64,000 nt of DNA from Halomonas qaidamensis (lineage in GTDB: Bacteria > Pseudomonadota > Gammaproteobacteria > Pseudomonadales > Halomonadaceae). The stretch is taken from NCBI RefSeq assembly GCF_025917315.1, contig NZ_CP080627.1, positions 2,108,001 to 2,172,000 of the forward strand, given 5' to 3'. Both the position numbers and the translations under genes were made by a program. The notes below the pieces were generated by a model. The model was not told where the DNA came from. It was given only the letters and a program-made list of their open reading frames with translations, and did no database searches. This document shows positions 19,888-29,312 of this stretch, one piece after another. Numbering within the stretch: the first letter of the stretch is position 1; every line of letters starts with the position of its first letter.

Positions 19888-20895
19888 TTAGCGATTGCGA
19901 ATATAGCGATTAACCGCATTATTGTGTTCACGTAATGTACGTGAAAAATGGTGGGTACCGTCGCCGCGCGAGACGAAGTAAAGCGTTTCTCCGGGTAGCG
20001 GATTCACAGCCGCTTCAAGGGAAGCCCGCCCAGGTAAGGCAATCGGCGTTGGCGGCATGCCATCAATCACATAGGTGTTATAGGGTGTCGCCTCACGTAA
20101 ATCCGCACGGGTGATTCGCCCTTCATAGCGTTCGCCCATGCCATAAATGACAGTGGGATCTGTTTGCAAACGCATTCCCTGTTCCATGCGACGTTTAAAA
20201 ACACCTGCAATCTCCCGGCGCTCTTCCGGCGCTCCCGTTTCACGCTCAATGAGCGATGCCATAATGAGCGCTTCATAAGGCGTATCAATCGTCAAATCAT
20301 CATTACGAGCGGCCCAGACTTCTTCTAGAATCCGCTCCATGCGAGACAGTGCCTGACGCAAAATATCAACATCACTCATACCCAGGTGATAGCGATACGT
20401 GTCGGGGAAAAACCAGCCTTCAGGAAAAGTATCTTCACGTCCTAGCAACGACATAATTTCGTCGTCACCTAACTCTGCCGTTCGATTCTCAAGTTTTGGC
20501 GCATTGTCTAGCAGCTCGCGCATTTGGCGGAAGGTCCATCCTTCGGGAATCGTCAATGGATAAGTGACAACGTTATTGCTCCCCAAGAGGGCAATCAGCT
20601 CAAGACGGCTCATCCCTGGGGTTAGCTGATACTCACCCACCCGTAAGCGTGGTACCCGCTCAGGCTCGACACGCGCTAATAATTGAAACGCCCAAGCATC
20701 TTCAATAAAACCCTGGCTTTCCAGCTCTCGAACGACCTGATTGAACCCAGCACCCGCAGGAACCTGATAAAGCGCGGGTTCTTCAAGAGAGATCGGTGCT
20801 GATAAGCGGTGCTGCCAGTAAGCATAGCCGCCCACAACTGCTGCGAACCCACCCACGACCACGACACCGATGGCAGCTAAAAACCGTTTCACCAT
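19888..20895 (-). CDS. mltG: Endolytic murein transglycosylase MltG
   Basis: 335 residues. One N-terminal membrane helix (about 5-25, FLAAIGVVVVGGFAAVVGGYA) is followed by a LysM-like subdomain and the YceG catalytic domain. The catalytic glutamate is in IMASLIERETGAPEERR, with further motifs LQTDPTVIYGMG, YNTYVIDGMPPTPIALPGR and the LYFVSRGDGTHHFS end. It cuts nascent glycan strands at the inner membrane. It lies between pabC and tmk, as in E. coli and Pseudomonas. Confidence 0.95.
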   Translation of the reverse strand: MVKRFLAAIGVVVVGGFAAVVGGYAYWQHRLSAPISLEEPALYQVPAGAGFNQVVRELESQGFIEDAWAFQLLARVEPERVPRLRVGEYQLTPGMSRLELIALLGSNNVVTYPLTIPEGWTFRQMRELLDNAPKLENRTAELGDDEIMSLLGREDTFPEGWFFPDTYRYHLGMSDVDILRQALSRMERILEEVWAARNDDLTIDTPYEALIMASLIERETGAPEERREIAGVFKRRMEQGMRLQTDPTVIYGMGERYEGRITRADLREATPYNTYVIDGMPPTPIALPGRASLEAAVNPLPGETLYFVSRGDGTHHFSRTLREHNNAVNRYIRNR

Positions 20896-20925
20896 GACAC
20901 CTCAATAATGTTGATAAAATTCTGC

Positions 20926-21732
20926 CTAACGGGAGGTCGGCGAATAGCCAAGTAATTCATGGCCTACTACTTGCAGCCTATCGTGACCTGCAGGATTCCA
21001 GGACTGCAAAACCACGCCTGTTTCACTTAACAGCTTATTCACTGGCCACACACCTTGTACCGAGTTAGCTACCCATAGACGATCAACTTGATGGATAGCG
21101 GTCAGCGCAATAGCAGCCTCCTGTACCACGCCATGATCCAATAAAGCGGCTCGCAGGGTGCCCGCCACGCCACATTGCGATAATGGAGGAGTGAAAAGCG
21201 CTCCCGCTTGCTGCCAAAAGACATTCATACTGGTGGCTTCCACTAGCCACCCATCAGCATCTCCAAGCAAACCTTCGGCGATGGCTGGGTCATTCCACTC
21301 CTGACGCGCTAGCACATTTTCCAAGCGGTTTAGGTGCTTAATGCCAGCTAGTAACGGCTGGTGCCCCAAACGCAACTGGCAAATCCGTATATTAACCCCC
21401 TCATGCCAACGGTCAGCATTTACCACAAAAGGTGTTCTACGGCTAAGCAAGCGTGGTTGAGAGTTGTCTGGCGTCGCATACCCTCTACCACCACTCCCGC
21501 GGGTCAGGATTAGTTTGAGTATTTCAAGTTCGGCGTTAGGTGGAGATTGCCAATTGGCGACCAACTGTTCCCTAGAGGGCAACGGAATATTCAAACGCTG
21601 ACAGCCCAGCAGTAAGCGCGCGTAATGATAATCCCATAACACAGGAACACCAGCGCGCAGCAGCACCGTCTCAAATACTCCGTCACCATATGCAAGCCCT
21701 CGGTCGTCAAACGGCACCTGGGGCATTGGCAT
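20926..21732 (-). CDS. pabC: Aminodeoxychorismate lyase
   Basis: 268 residues, class IV PLP fold. DDRGLAYGDGVFETVLLR is the N-terminal signature. The PLP lysine is in AGIKHLNRLENVLARQEW. Cofactor-loop residues are in EATSMNVFW and CGVAGTLRAALLD. It releases pyruvate to make 4-aminobenzoate for folate. It starts 6 nt after the fabF stop; a second in-frame ATG two codons later is equally possible. Confidence 0.93.
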   Translation of the reverse strand: MPMPQVPFDDRGLAYGDGVFETVLLRAGVPVLWDYHYARLLLGCQRLNIPLPSREQLVANWQSPPNAELEILKLILTRGSGGRGYATPDNSQPRLLSRRTPFVVNADRWHEGVNIRICQLRLGHQPLLAGIKHLNRLENVLARQEWNDPAIAEGLLGDADGWLVEATSMNVFWQQAGALFTPPLSQCGVAGTLRAALLDHGVVQEAAIALTAIHQVDRLWVANSVQGVWPVNKLLSETGVVLQSWNPAGHDRLQVVGHELLGYSPTSR

Positions 21733-21738
21733 TGCGAG

Positions 21739-22977
21739 TTATACCTTTTTAAACAGCAGTGAGCCGTTGGTGCCGCCAAATCCAAACGAGTTTGAGAGGG
21801 CTACATCAATAGTCATCTCTCTCGCGGTATGTGGTACATAATCAAGATTACAACCTTCCTGCGGGTTATCCAGGTTAATGGTAGGCGGTGCAATCTGGTC
21901 TCGAATAGCCAAAATACTAAACACCGCTTCAACCGCGCCTGCAGCACCTAATAGATGACCAATCATCGATTTGGTAGAACTCACTGCAACCTGCTGAGCT
22001 GCGCTGCCAAGCACTTTTTCAATCGCCCGACTTTCTGCTAAGTCACCCGCTGCAGTAGACGTGCCATGTGCATTAATATAATGCACATCCGCCGGATCCA
22101 TACGCGCGTCTTTAATGGCATTGCTCATGGAAAGTGCAGCACCACGCCCGTCTTCCGGCGGCGCCGTCATATGGTAGGCATCATCACTCATACCAAAGCC
22201 GGCAAGCTCTGCATAGATGTTGGCACCACGGGCTTTCGCATGCTCATACTCTTCCAAAACAAGCACACCCGCACCGTCTGACAATACGAAGCCATCACGA
22301 TCAGTATCCCATGGGCGACTCGCCGCCTGAGGGTCTTCATTGCGAGTAGAGAGCGCTCGTGCTGCCGAAAAGCCGCCCAATCCTAATGGGGTGGTAGCCA
22401 TTTCTGCACCACCACAGATCATTACATCAGCATCGCCATAAGCAATCGTACGGGCGCTGTAGCCAATGTTATGGGTACCCGTTGTACACGCTGTAGTGAT
22501 CGCGATGTTCGGGCCTTTGAAGCCGTGCTGAATCGCCATGTTGCCGGAAATCATATTGATGATTGAACCGGGAACAAAAAACGGCGAAACGCGGCGTGCG
22601 CCACCCTTATTTAGTGCATTATGGTTATGCTCAATCATTGGCAAGCCGCCAATGCCTGAACCGATCGCCACCCCAATTCGTTCGGCATTCTCTTCGGTGC
22701 ACTCAAGCCCCGAGTCTTGAACAGCTTGGGCTCCCGCCGCCATGCCATACTGGATGAACAAATCCATCTTGCGTGCGTCTTTAGGATTCAGGTAGGGGCT
22801 AATATCGAAATTTTTAACCGATCCCCCAAAACGCGTGTTGAAACCACTTGTGTCAAAGTGCTCAATCGGCGCTATGCCACTTTTACCGGCGACAATATTT
22901 GCCCACGACTCATTAACACTGTTGCCCACTGGGGTCACCAGGCCTAACCCAGTTACCACTACCCTTCTTCGCGCCAT
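21739..22977 (-). CDS. fabF: 3-oxoacyl-ACP synthase II
   Basis: 412 residues from ATG at 22977, which has GGAGGA 7 nt upstream and begins [17 protein letters not shown]. The Cys-His-His triad is visible: Cys in [13 protein letters not shown], His in [11 protein letters not shown], His in [16 protein letters not shown]. It elongates acyl-ACPs, including the temperature-adaptive palmitoleate-to-vaccenate step. It follows acpP after a 193-nt gap holding a terminator, so it may have its own promoter or rely on read-through. Confidence 0.96.
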   Translation of the reverse strand: MARRRVVVTGLGLVTPVGNSVNESWANIVAGKSGIAPIEHFDTSGFNTRFGGSVKNFDISPYLNPKDARKMDLFIQYGMAAGAQAVQDSGLECTEENAERIGVAIGSGIGGLPMIEHNHNALNKGGARRVSPFFVPGSIINMISGNMAIQHGFKGPNIAITTACTTGTHNIGYSARTIAYGDADVMICGGAEMATTPLGLGGFSAARALSTRNEDPQAASRPWDTDRDGFVLSDGAGVLVLEEYEHAKARGANIYAELAGFGMSDDAYHMTAPPEDGRGAALSMSNAIKDARMDPADVHYINAHGTSTAAGDLAESRAIEKVLGSAAQQVAVSSTKSMIGHLLGAAGAVEAVFSILAIRDQIAPPTINLDNPQEGCNLDYVPHTAREMTIDVALSNSFGFGGTNGSLLFKKV

Positions 22978-23090
22978 CAGCTTTCCTCCAGGCATCCATG
23001 GTGACACGACCCATCTGGGTCATTTGCTGCAGAAATTTGGTGACTAGTATAACGGAGATTGAACGTTAACTTCATTGTGATAACAAAGCA

Positions 23091-23121
23091 AAAAAGCCGC
23101 CCCTACTCAGGACGGCTTTTT
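23091..23121 (-). terminator. Intrinsic terminator/attenuator between acpP and fabF
   Basis: AAAAAGCCGcCC ... GGaCGGCTTTTT gives a stem with one internal mismatch and a 7-nt loop, with T tracts on both strands. It lies 50 nt past the acpP stop on the minus strand. It would let acpP be expressed in excess of fabF. Confidence 0.8.
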
Positions 23122-23170
23122 ATACGGGTGGGTAAGCACCCCACCCTGGCTCATTGCTTCAACTTAGCCC

Positions 23171-23404
23171 TTACTGATGGGCATTCACGTAGTCGATAGC
23201 TTCTTGAACCGTAGTGATTTTTTCGGCTTCTTCATCAGGAATTTCAGTATCAAATTCCTCTTCAAGTGCCATCACCAGTTCAACGGTGTCAAGAGAATCA
23301 GCACCCAGGTCTTCAGTAAAAGAAGAGCTGTTCTGGATGTCTTCTTCTTTAACGTTCAGGCGCTCTGCCACAACTTTCTTCACGCGCTCTTCAATAGTAC
23401 TCAT
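23171..23404 (-). CDS. acpP: Acyl carrier protein
   Basis: 77 residues from ATG at 23404 (GGAG about 7 nt upstream), starting [17 protein letters not shown]. The 4'-phosphopantetheine serine is in [20 protein letters not shown]. It carries growing acyl chains for FabD, FabG and FabF, and donates acyl groups to PlsX and LpxA-type enzymes. It is in the family's usual place between fabG and fabF. Confidence 0.98.
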   Translation of the reverse strand: MSTIEERVKKVVAERLNVKEEDIQNSSSFTEDLGADSLDTVELVMALEEEFDTEIPDEEAEKITTVQEAIDYVNAHQ

Positions 23405-23528
23405 CAACGTACTCCAGTCGTTCACATTAGCCGTTTTTGATAACCAGCCATTTGGAAACCGCAAGCCAAAAGCTGCGGGGTAGTTTATAGACGCCCTTAA
23501 GCTGACGCAACCGCCAAACCTAAGGCCA

Positions 23529-24272
23529 TCAACGCATATTCATGCCGCCGTTAACGTGCAGCGTTTCACCAGTGATATAACCTGCAGCGTCACTTGTCAA
23601 AAAACCAACAGCAGCCGCAATTTCCTCAGGCCCACCTAGACGCGAAAGAGGAATTTGCTTAAGCAGCATTTCATGCTGCGCTTCAGGCAACGCTTCAGTC
23701 ATGTCCGTTGCAATAAACCCAGGTGCTACTGCATTAACCGTGATGGCACGTGAAGCAACCTCGCGCGCCAACGCACGACTAAAGCCTTCCATCCCCGCTT
23801 TAGCGGCAGCGTAATTAGTTTGGCCTAGGTTGCCCATCGTTGCCACTACTGAACTTATCGACACGATACGCCCAAAGCGTGCTTTTGTCATACCACGCAA
23901 ACACGCCTTGCTAACGCGATAAACCGATTTGAGGTTGGTATCCATTACGGAGTCCCACTCATCTTCTTTCATGCGCATTAGCAAATTATCGCGGGTAATA
24001 CCGGCATTATTTACCAAAATGGTTGGGGCACCAAAACGCTCACCTATGGTTTTGAGCACCTGGTCGATACTTTGCTGATCAGTCACATTCAGGCAAATAC
24101 CTGCGCCTTCAATGCCCTTTTCTTTTAGATCGGCATCAATTTTTTCAGCGCCCGACTCGCTAGTGGCTGTACCCACCACGATACGCCCTTGACGCCCAAG
24201 CTCATGGGCAATGGCTCGCCCAATACCTCGACTAGCACCAGTGACTAGTGCAACTCTTCGTTCTTGAGTCAT
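23529..24272 (-). CDS. fabG: 3-oxoacyl-ACP reductase
   Basis: 247 residues, short-chain dehydrogenase. The NADPH motif is [30 protein letters not shown] is present, and the catalytic Ser-Tyr-Lys are in [24 protein letters not shown]. The C-terminal end [17 protein letters not shown] is typical of FabG. It reduces beta-ketoacyl-ACP. It follows fabD and precedes acpP. Confidence 0.97.
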   Translation of the reverse strand: MTQERRVALVTGASRGIGRAIAHELGRQGRIVVGTATSESGAEKIDADLKEKGIEGAGICLNVTDQQSIDQVLKTIGERFGAPTILVNNAGITRDNLLMRMKEDEWDSVMDTNLKSVYRVSKACLRGMTKARFGRIVSISSVVATMGNLGQTNYAAAKAGMEGFSRALAREVASRAITVNAVAPGFIATDMTEALPEAQHEMLLKQIPLSRLGGPEEIAAAVGFLTSDAAGYITGETLHVNGGMNMR

Positions 24273-24338
24273 AACGTTCTTCCTTCAACCTAACTAAGCA
24301 AGGGTAGCGGAAAATAGCGACTTAACACGCACCATTTT

Positions 24339-25298
24339 TCACGCACCACCCGCCGATGCATCACGTGCTAACTCAAGGGCTGAATCCAAGCTATCAGGAT
24401 CATTTACCGCCAACCCTTTGGCACTACGTATAATGCGCTTGTTCAAGCCAGTAAGCACTTTGCCAGGCCCGCACTCAATAAACACATTAGCACCTTGTTC
24501 GACCATCGCTTCAACGCAAGATGACCAACGGACAGGCTGATAAAGCTGTTCGATTAGGCGCGTACGCAATGTTTCAATATCAGCATGGGCTTGCGCATCG
24601 ACGTTTTGAATCACCGCATAACGAGGCGCGCGTAATTCAATAGCCTGCATAGCAGCGGCAAGACGCTCGGCGGCAGGCCGCATCAGCGCACAGTGTGAGG
24701 GTACTGACACCGGCAGAGGAAGCGCTCGCTTGGCTCCGGCTTCTTGACAAGCCGCAATAGCTCTATCAACAGCATTTTTGCTGCCTGCAATAACCACCTG
24801 ACCAGGCGAATTATAGTTAACAGCAGACACTACTTCATTTTGTGCCGCTCGGGCACAAGCCGCTTCTACGGCGCTGTCATCAAGACCAAGAATCGCTGCC
24901 ATGCCACCCTCTCCTGCAGGCACAGCTTCCTGCATGGCTTCACCACGCAGGCGAACAAGGCGTACACCTTCAGCGAAACCCATCACTCCAGCGCAGACCA
25001 TAGCACTATATTCACCAAGACTATGACCTGCCATAACGCCTGGGCGGGGTCCTTCCAACTCTTGCCAAATACGCCAAATAGCAACGCTGGAGGCAAGTAG
25101 TGCCGGCTGAGTGCATGCCGTGGCATTCAACGCTTCTTCTGGACCTTCCTGGACGACTTTCCACAAATCGTAGCCCAGAGCGTCTGAGGCTTCCTCAAAT
25201 GTAGTTCCCACCACACTATAGCGCTCGGCTAGCTCTCGCAGCATTCCAAGCTGCTGAGAGCCTTGCCCGGGAAAAATGAGGGCAAGGGGTTGAGACAT
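24339..25298 (-). CDS. fabD: Malonyl-CoA:ACP transacylase
   Basis: 319 residues from ATG at 25298 (AAGGTG about 8 nt upstream), starting SQPLALIFPGQGSQQLGML. The active serine is in MAGHSLGEYSAMVCAG, the catalytic histidine in PVSVPSHCALM, and the CoA-binding GQVVIAG is present. It loads malonyl groups on ACP. The fabH gene that lies between plsX and fabD in E. coli is absent here, as in Pseudomonas. Confidence 0.96.
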   Translation of the reverse strand: MSQPLALIFPGQGSQQLGMLRELAERYSVVGTTFEEASDALGYDLWKVVQEGPEEALNATACTQPALLASSVAIWRIWQELEGPRPGVMAGHSLGEYSAMVCAGVMGFAEGVRLVRLRGEAMQEAVPAGEGGMAAILGLDDSAVEAACARAAQNEVVSAVNYNSPGQVVIAGSKNAVDRAIAACQEAGAKRALPLPVSVPSHCALMRPAAERLAAAMQAIELRAPRYAVIQNVDAQAHADIETLRTRLIEQLYQPVRWSSCVEAMVEQGANVFIECGPGKVLTGLNKRIIRSAKGLAVNDPDSLDSALELARDASAGGA

Positions 25299-25344
25299 GT
25301 CGTTCACCTTTGCTCTTGTAGGCATTTGCTCATCTGAGCGATAA

Positions 25345-25407
25345 GCGGGTTATTGGAACCACTACTAGAATGATGATTGGCGCATCCTGCCACCACCAAT
25401 AGCCCGC
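25345..25407. repeat. Inverted repeat in the plsX-fabD spacer
   Basis: Arms gcgggttattgg (25345-25356) and ccaatagcccgc (25396-25407) are complementary at 11 of 12 positions, with a wobble at the other, around a 39-nt loop. On the transcribed minus strand no T tract follows. It may be an RNA structure or an operator pair between plsX and the fabDG genes. Confidence 0.5.
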
Positions 25408-25449
25408 AAAAAATATATAACGTCTTATTATCTACTGCGTTGACAACGC

Positions 25450-26469
25450 TCAAGAACGCGACCAGCGTGCTGCAATTCGTACCGGCAAATCATGCTCCAC
25501 TTCTTGCAATGCACGCTGAATAGCGTAGTAAAAGCCATCCGCCTGGGTACTGCCGTGACTCTTCACCACAATACCCTGTAGCCCTAAGAGGCTGGCCCCA
25601 TTATAGCGTACCGGGTCTAGCTCCCGCTTAAGCCTCTTCAGTGCAGGCCTGGCCAGTATACTTGCCAAACGTCCACTCAGGCGTGACTCAAACGCCATTT
25701 GTACACGCTCCACCAACATACGAGTCAGCCCTTCACTGGCCTTTAACGTGACATTACCAACGAAGCCATCGCACACAACGACATCAAGATCGCCTTGAAA
25801 AATATCCCCACCCTCGGCGTAGCCCAGGTAGTCAAAGCTTAAATTGGCAGCACTTTCACGCAGCAAACGATCCGCCTCGCGTACATTAGCACTACCTTTT
25901 GTAGCTTCTGAACCCACATTCAGCAAGGCAACGCGGGGTCGCTTGACACGATCCATACACTGAGCCATAGCGGCACCCATCATGGCAAAGTCAAATAGCC
26001 TAGATGCAGGCGAATCTACATTTGCTCCTAAATCAAGCAAATAACAGCGACGTCCACCGCGCGCAGGGATGGCAGTACTTATTGCGGGTCTTGAGATGCC
26101 AGGCAACATACCAAGCTCACGCCTCGCTAAAGCGACCAAGGCTCCGGTATTTCCCGCACTTACTCCTGCCACCGCTTCACCTGAAGATAGGCTGCGCAGC
26201 ATACACGCCATACTAGTAGCGCCTCCGCGTCGCATTGCCCAAGCAGCCGTTGCTGACTGAGACACGCTTTCTGAAGCATCAGCTACCACCAAACGTGACG
26301 TTGCCGCAGCCAAAGGCTGCGGCAAACGCGAAAGTTCAGCATTAATCTGCTGACGCGGACCAAACAAAGTTAACGCTAGGTCGGGGCGTTCAATTACTGC
26401 CCTGGCGGAGCCTTCGATAATGGCACGGGGGCCTTGGTCACCCCCCATTACATCAATCGCTAGGCGCAC
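25450..26469 (-). CDS. plsX: Phosphate acyltransferase PlsX
   Basis: 339 residues starting at GTG 26469 (RLAIDVMGGDQGPRAII). Family motifs are VAGVSAGNTGALVALARR, LDLGANVDSP, ALLNVGSEATKGS, VVCDGFVGNVTLKASEG and the late LLGLQGIVVKSHGS. It converts acyl-ACP to acyl-phosphate for PlsY in phospholipid synthesis. It follows rpmF by 42 nt, the conserved yceD-rpmF-plsX order. Confidence 0.96.
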   Translation of the reverse strand: MRLAIDVMGGDQGPRAIIEGSARAVIERPDLALTLFGPRQQINAELSRLPQPLAAATSRLVVADASESVSQSATAAWAMRRGGATSMACMLRSLSSGEAVAGVSAGNTGALVALARRELGMLPGISRPAISTAIPARGGRRCYLLDLGANVDSPASRLFDFAMMGAAMAQCMDRVKRPRVALLNVGSEATKGSANVREADRLLRESAANLSFDYLGYAEGGDIFQGDLDVVVCDGFVGNVTLKASEGLTRMLVERVQMAFESRLSGRLASILARPALKRLKRELDPVRYNGASLLGLQGIVVKSHGSTQADGFYYAIQRALQEVEHDLPVRIAARWSRS

Positions 26470-26511
26470 ACAGCACCCACCCTGTTTTGCCGCTCATAAA
26501 GGTGCTAAGGC

Positions 26512-26682
26512 TTAAACCTCAACCACTTTACGACCACGGTAGAAACCGTCTGGAGAAACATGGTGACGCAGGTGAGTAGTACCGGTTTCTTTGTCCTGGG
26601 ACAGAGTCGGTGCGCTCAGCGCATCGTGGCTACGACGCATGCCGCGCTTGGAACGAGTTTTACGGTTCTGTTGAACTGCCAT
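26512..26682 (-). CDS. rpmF: 50S ribosomal protein L32
   Basis: 56 residues, starting [19 protein letters not shown] and ending [11 protein letters not shown], with SPDG as in L32. TTGGAG lies 9 nt before the ATG. L32 is a small basic protein of the large ribosomal subunit. The gene lies between yceD and plsX, as in nearly all gammaproteobacteria. The cysteine-type zinc ribbon of some L32s is absent, and the middle holds [11 protein letters not shown]. Confidence 0.97.
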   Translation of the reverse strand: MAVQQNRKTRSKRGMRRSHDALSAPTLSQDKETGTTHLRHHVSPDGFYRGRKVVEV

Positions 26683-26718
26683 GGGTGTTTACTCCAAGGT
26701 AATTAAGGTAAGTGATGC

Positions 26719-27267
26719 TTACTTTTTGCCTTTCAAAGCGCCACTGCTTTTCAAAGCACTAAGCACTGCGAAAGGGTTCTTGGCCGGAGCGGACTCATCC
26801 GCTGTGCCTTCGGTCTTGCTGACCAGCTGCTCCGCCGAGACATGGCATTCGGTCTCATCGTGATAGACCACCTGCGGCAAGCTGAGGATAAGCTCATCCT
26901 CTATTACCGTCAGCAAGTCCAGCTGTTCATTTTCCACCAGCACCGGCTCATGACTGGCAGGCAGCTCGGCAGCCAAAGCTTCGTCTGCAATCATTCCTAA
27001 TAAGAAATCACTGGAAACGTCTTGGCTTAGCGGCACCAGACAGCGACGACAAGGCAACGCCAGAGTCGCTTGTAAGTGGCCATGAATTTCGCGACGGCCT
27101 TGGGCATCAACGCCAAACTCGAGCACGACATGACAGTCGCCGGTTTGGTCACCTGCTTCTTCAGCTAGGCGTGGCAGCTTATTCAGCGCCACAATGCCTT
27201 CTAATCGTTCGCGGCGGGCTGCAAGCTTATAAGGCTCGACCCGGCTGGGGATTTGTGAGGTCAACAT
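26719..27267 (-). CDS. yceD: YceD family (DUF177) protein
   Basis: 182 residues. Family motifs are the paired cysteines in LALPCRRCLVPLSQDV, an acidic segment QLDLLTVIEDELILSLPQVVYH and a C-terminal NPFAVLSALK. DUF177 proteins are linked to 23S rRNA levels and ribosome assembly in E. coli and plants. It is co-transcribed with rpmF, starting 36 nt before it, as is usual. Confidence 0.92.
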   Translation of the reverse strand: MLTSQIPSRVEPYKLAARRERLEGIVALNKLPRLAEEAGDQTGDCHVVLEFGVDAQGRREIHGHLQATLALPCRRCLVPLSQDVSSDFLLGMIADEALAAELPASHEPVLVENEQLDLLTVIEDELILSLPQVVYHDETECHVSAEQLVSKTEGTADESAPAKNPFAVLSALKSSGALKGKK

Positions 27268-27360
27268 AGGCGCGCAATGATAGGCACTCGCCCCTCCGCT
27301 GTCAAAGCTGTCGGTGCAATTCTTATGAGATTATCTCCCACAACCACGTAAATAGGCAGG

Positions 27361-27389
27361 TTGCTACGCTTTCGTTACACTCGTATAAA
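27361..27389 (+). promoter_or_regulatory. Sigma70-type promoter for maf
   Basis: TTGCTA (-35) and TATAAA (-10) are separated by exactly 17 nt. The predicted transcript start, about 27396, is about 34 nt before the maf GTG codon. Confidence 0.55.
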
Positions 27390-27429
27390 CGGCAAATAAC
27401 GCCTCAACAGGCTAATTAAGGAGACAACC

Positions 27430-28032
27430 GTGCCTCAAACGGACAATGCCACACTTGTTCTCGCTTCTAGCTCACGCTTCCGCCAAGCATTACTGGATAG
27501 GTTACTCGTGCCCTATCAGTGTTGCTCACCGGACATTGATGAAACGCCCTATTCTAATGAAACGCCCAGCGCACTGGTACACCGTTTGGCACTTAGCAAG
27601 GCCAACGCCGTCGCTGAGCGCTTCCCCAACCACTGCATCATTGGTTCTGATCAAGTAGCCCTGTTTGAAGGCGACATTCTCGGCAAACCTCATACCGAAG
27701 AGCGCGCACGGGAGAACCTAACGCGCTTTTCTGGCCAGAAAGTGACTTTCCTAACAGGCTTGGCGTTAGTTGACACTCGCCACCAGCGGCATCACGTCCA
27801 TATCGAGCCATTTGAGGTGTTTTTTCGCTCACTAAGCCAGCAAGAAATTGCGCGGTATGTTGCCCTTGAGCAGCCGCTGGACAGCTCAGGCAGCTTCCGC
27901 ATGGAAGGGTTGGGCATCAGTTTGTTTGAAAAGCTCGAGGGTCGAGACCCAAACGCACTGATTGGACTCCCTCTCATAGCCCTGTGCGACATGCTTCGCC
28001 AAGCAGGCATGAACCCGCTCGGCGACACCTAG
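27430..28032 (+). CDS. maf: Maf-like nucleoside triphosphate pyrophosphatase (YceF type)
   Basis: 200 residues from GTG 27430 with AAGGAG 6 nt upstream. LVLASSSRFRQALLDRL holds the Maf signature, and SPDIDETP, CIIGSDQVALFEG, VTFLTGLAL and GSFRMEGLGISLFEKLEGRD follow closely the E. coli YceF sequence. YceF is a 7-methyl-GTP pyrophosphatase, so house-cleaning of m7GTP is the likely role. It is divergent from yceD-rpmF-plsX. Confidence 0.93.
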   Translation: MPQTDNATLVLASSSRFRQALLDRLLVPYQCCSPDIDETPYSNETPSALVHRLALSKANAVAERFPNHCIIGSDQVALFEGDILGKPHTEERARENLTRFSGQKVTFLTGLALVDTRHQRHHVHIEPFEVFFRSLSQQEIARYVALEQPLDSSGSFRMEGLGISLFEKLEGRDPNALIGLPLIALCDMLRQAGMNPLGDT

Positions 28033-28058
28033 CGTATAGCTCTTTTACGCGCCAAGCA

Positions 28059-29210
28059 TTACTGGGCCTGAAAGCGCAAAGGAGCATGCGTATGCTGTAA
28101 CCCAAGCACCTCAGCGGCGGTTTGGGTAAAGCGGCGCGTCAATCGCTCGAAGGGGTCTAAGCTAGGCGTATAGTTTTCCCACTCAGCATCGCCTACTTGA
28201 TCACGGGCCACTTGTTCGAGACTGGCTAGCTCATCTACCAGCCCCAGTGCTAACGCCTGCTCTCCACTCCAGATAAGCCCTGAGAAAACCTCAGGGCTAT
28301 CGCTCAAACGCTCACCACGCCCTGCCTTCACATCGTCTATAAATTGCTCATGGGTTTGAGTCAGAACGCTTTGCCAGAAGTCAGCCACGTCGTCGTCAAG
28401 CGGCTGAAAAGGATCCAAGAAAGCTTTATTTTCACCGGCAGTCATTACGCGACGCTCTATACCAATCTGGTTAATCGCCTCTTGGAAGCCAAAGCCAGAA
28501 TAAATAACGCCGATAGAGCCAACTAGACTAGCCCGTGACGCCACGATGCTATCGGCAGCGGAAGCAATGTAGTAAGCGCCACTCGCACCAATATCCTCTA
28601 TCACAGCAATAATAGGCTTATCGCCCTGATCACGCAGACGCATAATTTCTGCATAGATACGCTGCGATTGAACAGGGCTTCCACCGGGGCTATCAATATG
28701 CAACACAACAGCCGTCGCACCACTTGATGACCATGCACGATTCAACCCTTTAATAATGCGCTCCGCATTTGCTGGCGCATCACTGGTGATCACACCATGC
28801 ACTTCAACTAACGCCAAATGGCGCTGCGTAGGCAAGGAGGCAGTCGGTTCAGCCAAAAATACGCGGTATAACATTGTTGTTAGCGATATAAGTACAATCG
28901 CCAGCAACATCAAACGAAAGAACAGTTTCCAACGCCGGGTTCTGCGCTGCTCTGTTAAAACACCACCAACCCAGCGGTCCATCATTTCCATTTGTGTTAA
29001 ACGCTGCCGCTCACGGAGCGTTTCAGCATCATCATTTTTTTCACCCGAGCAATGCGCTCCCGAACCTTCAGCACCTGACAGCGGACGCTGCTTGGCTTGC
29101 TGGGAAACGTCTGGCCCTTGCGTCCAGCGGTCACTCACCTGATCTGATGAAGGCACTTTATCGGACTGGGAGCGGTCATCAGAGCTGCCGCGATGCTGCT
29201 CATCACTCAT
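28059..29210 (-). CDS. sppA: Signal peptide peptidase SppA, 36K type
   Basis: 383 residues from ATG 29210 (AGGA 7 nt upstream; a TTG two codons earlier is less likely). A charged cytoplasmic N-terminus of about 100 residues precedes one membrane helix (about 107-127, LFFRLMLLAIVLISLTTMLYR). The S49 protease domain has the catalytic Ser in DIGASGAYYIASAAD and the probable Lys in TAGENKAFLDPF. It degrades cleaved signal peptides in the membrane. It sits convergent to maf, with the HAD gene and rluC upstream. Confidence 0.92.
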   Translation of the reverse strand: MSDEQHRGSSDDRSQSDKVPSSDQVSDRWTQGPDVSQQAKQRPLSGAEGSGAHCSGEKNDDAETLRERQRLTQMEMMDRWVGGVLTEQRRTRRWKLFFRLMLLAIVLISLTTMLYRVFLAEPTASLPTQRHLALVEVHGVITSDAPANAERIIKGLNRAWSSSGATAVVLHIDSPGGSPVQSQRIYAEIMRLRDQGDKPIIAVIEDIGASGAYYIASAADSIVASRASLVGSIGVIYSGFGFQEAINQIGIERRVMTAGENKAFLDPFQPLDDDVADFWQSVLTQTHEQFIDDVKAGRGERLSDSPEVFSGLIWSGEQALALGLVDELASLEQVARDQVGDAEWENYTPSLDPFERLTRRFTQTAAEVLGLQHTHAPLRFQAQ

Positions 29211-29312
29211 AAACAATTCCTAGTGTTAACTGGGGCATAGCGCTAATAATCGTCGCTCTTCAACACAATCTAAAAGCTCTGCGTAACCTGAAGGCTGGGC
29301 AGGGTAATACAA

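Noticed and set aside
24744..25100. 118-codon plus-strand frame opposite fabD
   Set aside because: It is fully antisense to a clear FabD with active-site motifs, and has no ribosome site or family likeness.
28756..29142. 128-codon plus-strand frame opposite sppA
   Set aside because: It is antisense to a clear S49 peptidase gene, with composition expected of a shadow frame.
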